From: Euryarchaeota archaeon UBA229
Lineage (GTDB): Archaea > Thermoplasmatota > Poseidoniia > Poseidoniales > Poseidoniaceae
NCBI GenBank assembly: GCA_002505355.1
Contig: DAUW01000045.1
Location: forward strand, 1-7,813
Length of the DNA: 7,813 bases
Direction of reading: 5' to 3'
The notes beneath the pieces were generated by a model, which was given only the letters and a program-made list of their open reading frames with translations, ran no database searches and was not told where the DNA came from. Shown here one piece after another: positions 6,808 to 7,813 of this stretch (the first letter of the stretch is position 1; each line of letters opens with the position of its first letter). Made by a program: the position numbers and the translations under genes.

Positions 6808-7362
6808 ATGGTAGACCGGACAGAACTTCAAAACAAGGCTAGGCTGGTTGAAAGTCACAGGCAGCATCTAGAGGAGCTACAACGTCGAATGGAACAGATT
6901 ACCGGGGTCATTAATGAGCACCAAATCACTGAGGAAATACTCTCTAGGCTTGTTAACATGTCTAACTCTAATGGTGCACAAGCACACATATCAATCGGAG
7001 CAGGCGTGACGCTAAATTATCAGCACAATAAATCCGCCGAGGGTACCGCAGTAGTCGACCTAGGAGCCGGTGTTTTTGGTGAGAGAAAGTGGGGCGATGT
7101 AATATCAATTTTAGCAACCAGGCGAGAAGAGTTTAGTGATCTTCACCAAACCTTACTAAAACAAGCCGGAACTATCGAAGAAAAACTCGGCGTTCTAGCG
7201 CAAGAATTTAATGACGCAGCAGAGAAATTACAATCGACAACAGCACAATCTGAATCCCCGGAATTAGCTCCTAGCAACCCAACCGATAGCGACAATAAAA
7301 TAAACCCTAAACCGCGTCGCAGGGGCAGTATGTTTGGCAATGAACTAACTCTTGACGACTGA
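6808..7362 (+). CDS. pfdA: Prefoldin subunit alpha
   Basis: The 184-residue product fits the alpha subunit of the archaeal prefoldin hexamer, an ATP-independent chaperone that passes unfolded proteins to the thermosome. It has an N-terminal coiled-coil helix (about 1-48, with HRQHLEELQRRMEQITGVI). A central beta-hairpin segment (about 57-95) carries GAQAHISIGAGVTLNY and GTAVVDLGAGVFGERKW. A second helix follows (about 100-142). Residues about 143-184 form a polar, probably disordered tail with a basic PKPRRRG patch and an acidic end. This makes the protein about 40 residues longer than typical archaeal alpha subunits of 140-150. The gene follows L18Ae by 45 bases and precedes the FtsY start by nine, which fits the known archaeal LX-prefoldin-FtsY order and suggests cotranscription, at least with ftsY. 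Confidence 0.92.
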   Translation: MVDRTELQNKARLVESHRQHLEELQRRMEQITGVINEHQITEEILSRLVNMSNSNGAQAHISIGAGVTLNYQHNKSAEGTAVVDLGAGVFGERKWGDVISILATRREEFSDLHQTLLKQAGTIEEKLGVLAQEFNDAAEKLQSTTAQSESPELAPSNPTDSDNKINPKPRRRGSMFGNELTLDD

Positions 7363-7365
7363 GGT
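7361..7365 (+). promoter_or_regulatory. Ribosome-binding site of ftsY overlapping the prefoldin stop
   Basis: GAGGT begins inside the prefoldin TGA and lies six bases before the ATG at 7372. The overlap suggests translational coupling of the two genes. Confidence 0.65.
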
Positions 7366-7371
7366 ATTAAG

Positions 7372-7813
7372 ATGGGTTTGTTTGAAAGATTCAAGCGGCG
7401 AGTCAAAGAGGTTGCAGAAGAGGTGGATACAGATTCACTAACAGTGACAGAGGATTCTATCGAGGCGCAAGAGATAATCTCATCTCAGCAGGAAATTAAC
7501 ACCCAAGAATCGTCAGTAAGTGATGTAGAAACGCCCATTGACACTTCAGCAATCATGACTGATGAAGATGATTGGGAAGTACTTGATGATTCATCATTGG
7601 ATATGTCTGACGACATAAAAACTGATGAAGATGACTGGGAAGACTTCGATGATGATGACGATTTTGTCCCTCAAGAACTCACGCGCAAAGAGAAAAAGCG
7701 CCTGCAGCGGGAACAGAAGCAGTTAGAGAAAGCGAAAAAAGCCTATGAAAAATCGATGAAAAAGCGCGGTGCAAAGGAAGTTGCTAGGCCGGCTGGATCA
7801 AGAGTCGATCTCT
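7372..7813 (+). CDS. ftsY: Signal recognition particle receptor FtsY, N-terminal acidic domain (3' end beyond window)
   Basis: The frame stays open for 147 codons to the right edge. It starts MGLFERFKRRVKEVAEEVD, a basic amphipathic helix typical of the membrane-contacting start of FtsY. A long acidic linker follows (about 20-105) with two DEDDWE units, then a highly charged Lys/Arg/Glu helix (about 107-135) that may lead into the N domain. The GTPase (NG) domain would lie past the window, so no G motif can be seen here. The name rests on the N-terminal style and on position after LX and prefoldin alpha, where ftsY is known in archaea. FtsY docks ribosomes bound by signal recognition particle at the membrane. 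The ATG has a good ribosome-binding site. The acidic linker is poorly conserved in this family, so the call is strong but not proven. Confidence 0.8.
   Translation, partial: MGLFERFKRRVKEVAEEVDTDSLTVTEDSIEAQEIISSQQEINTQESSVSDVETPIDTSAIMTDEDDWEVLDDSSLDMSDDIKTDEDDWEDFDDDDDFVPQELTRKEKKRLQREQKQLEKAKKAYEKSMKKRGAKEVARPAGSRVDL
7558..7653 (+). repeat. Duplicated acidic unit in the FtsY linker
   Basis: Two 33-base units (7558-7590 and 7621-7653) start 63 bases apart and share most bases. Both encode T-D-E-D-D-W-E followed by Asp-rich residues. The in-frame period of 21 codons suggests an internal duplication. Confidence 0.7.

Noticed and set aside
6438..6809. A 123-codon minus-strand open frame over the L18Ae gene
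   Set aside because: The plus-strand frame matches the LX ribosomal protein core, and the minus frame has no recognisable motif.
1..7813. tRNA genes, CRISPR arrays, insertion sequences or prophage genes
   Set aside because: No cloverleaf, regularly spaced repeat, transposase motif or terminal inverted repeat was seen on either strand.

Overview
The window looks like chromosomal DNA of a planktonic marine archaeon, most likely Marine Group II (Candidatus Poseidoniales). The evidence is the trio ribosomal protein L18Ae/LX, prefoldin alpha and FtsY on the plus strand, a gene order known from archaea. It also includes a large secreted subtilase with thrombospondin-3-like Asp-rich repeats and a C-terminal membrane anchor, a style common in that group. 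Placement rests on protein style and synteny, not on a marker-gene phylogeny. Base composition looks moderate (mid-40s % G+C by eye) and even throughout.

Layout: two divergent blocks meet at a short shared promoter region (about 6391-6471). To the right, on the plus strand, are L18Ae (6472-6762), prefoldin alpha (6808-7362) and the N-terminal part of a gene read as ftsY (7372 to the window end). This is a housekeeping block for translation, chaperoning and membrane targeting. To the left, on the minus strand, four genes follow one another. They are a cell-surface S8 protease (6390-3331), a MamK-like actin ATPase (3230-2214), a long soluble coiled-coil protein (2115-850), and a gene running off the left edge (744-1). 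This last protein combines a WxxGxV...NYRE...APYQV...DDDR domain, a Cys/His cluster and an Ig-like segment. The gaps between the minus-strand genes are about 100 bases each, so each gene may have its own promoter.

The most interesting part is 850-3230. The actin homologue resembles magnetosome MamK more than MreB or Hsp70, and both key active-site acidic residues appear to be kept. It sits directly before a gene for a roughly 300-residue coiled coil with an acidic tail. No magnetosome genes are visible. A reasonable hypothesis is an undescribed archaeal filament plus coiled-coil partner, but function cannot be shown from sequence alone. The gene at the left edge is a second candidate for novelty because of its unusual domain combination.

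No tRNA, rRNA, CRISPR array, insertion sequence or other mobile element was seen, and no gene-free stretch is longer than about 105 bases.
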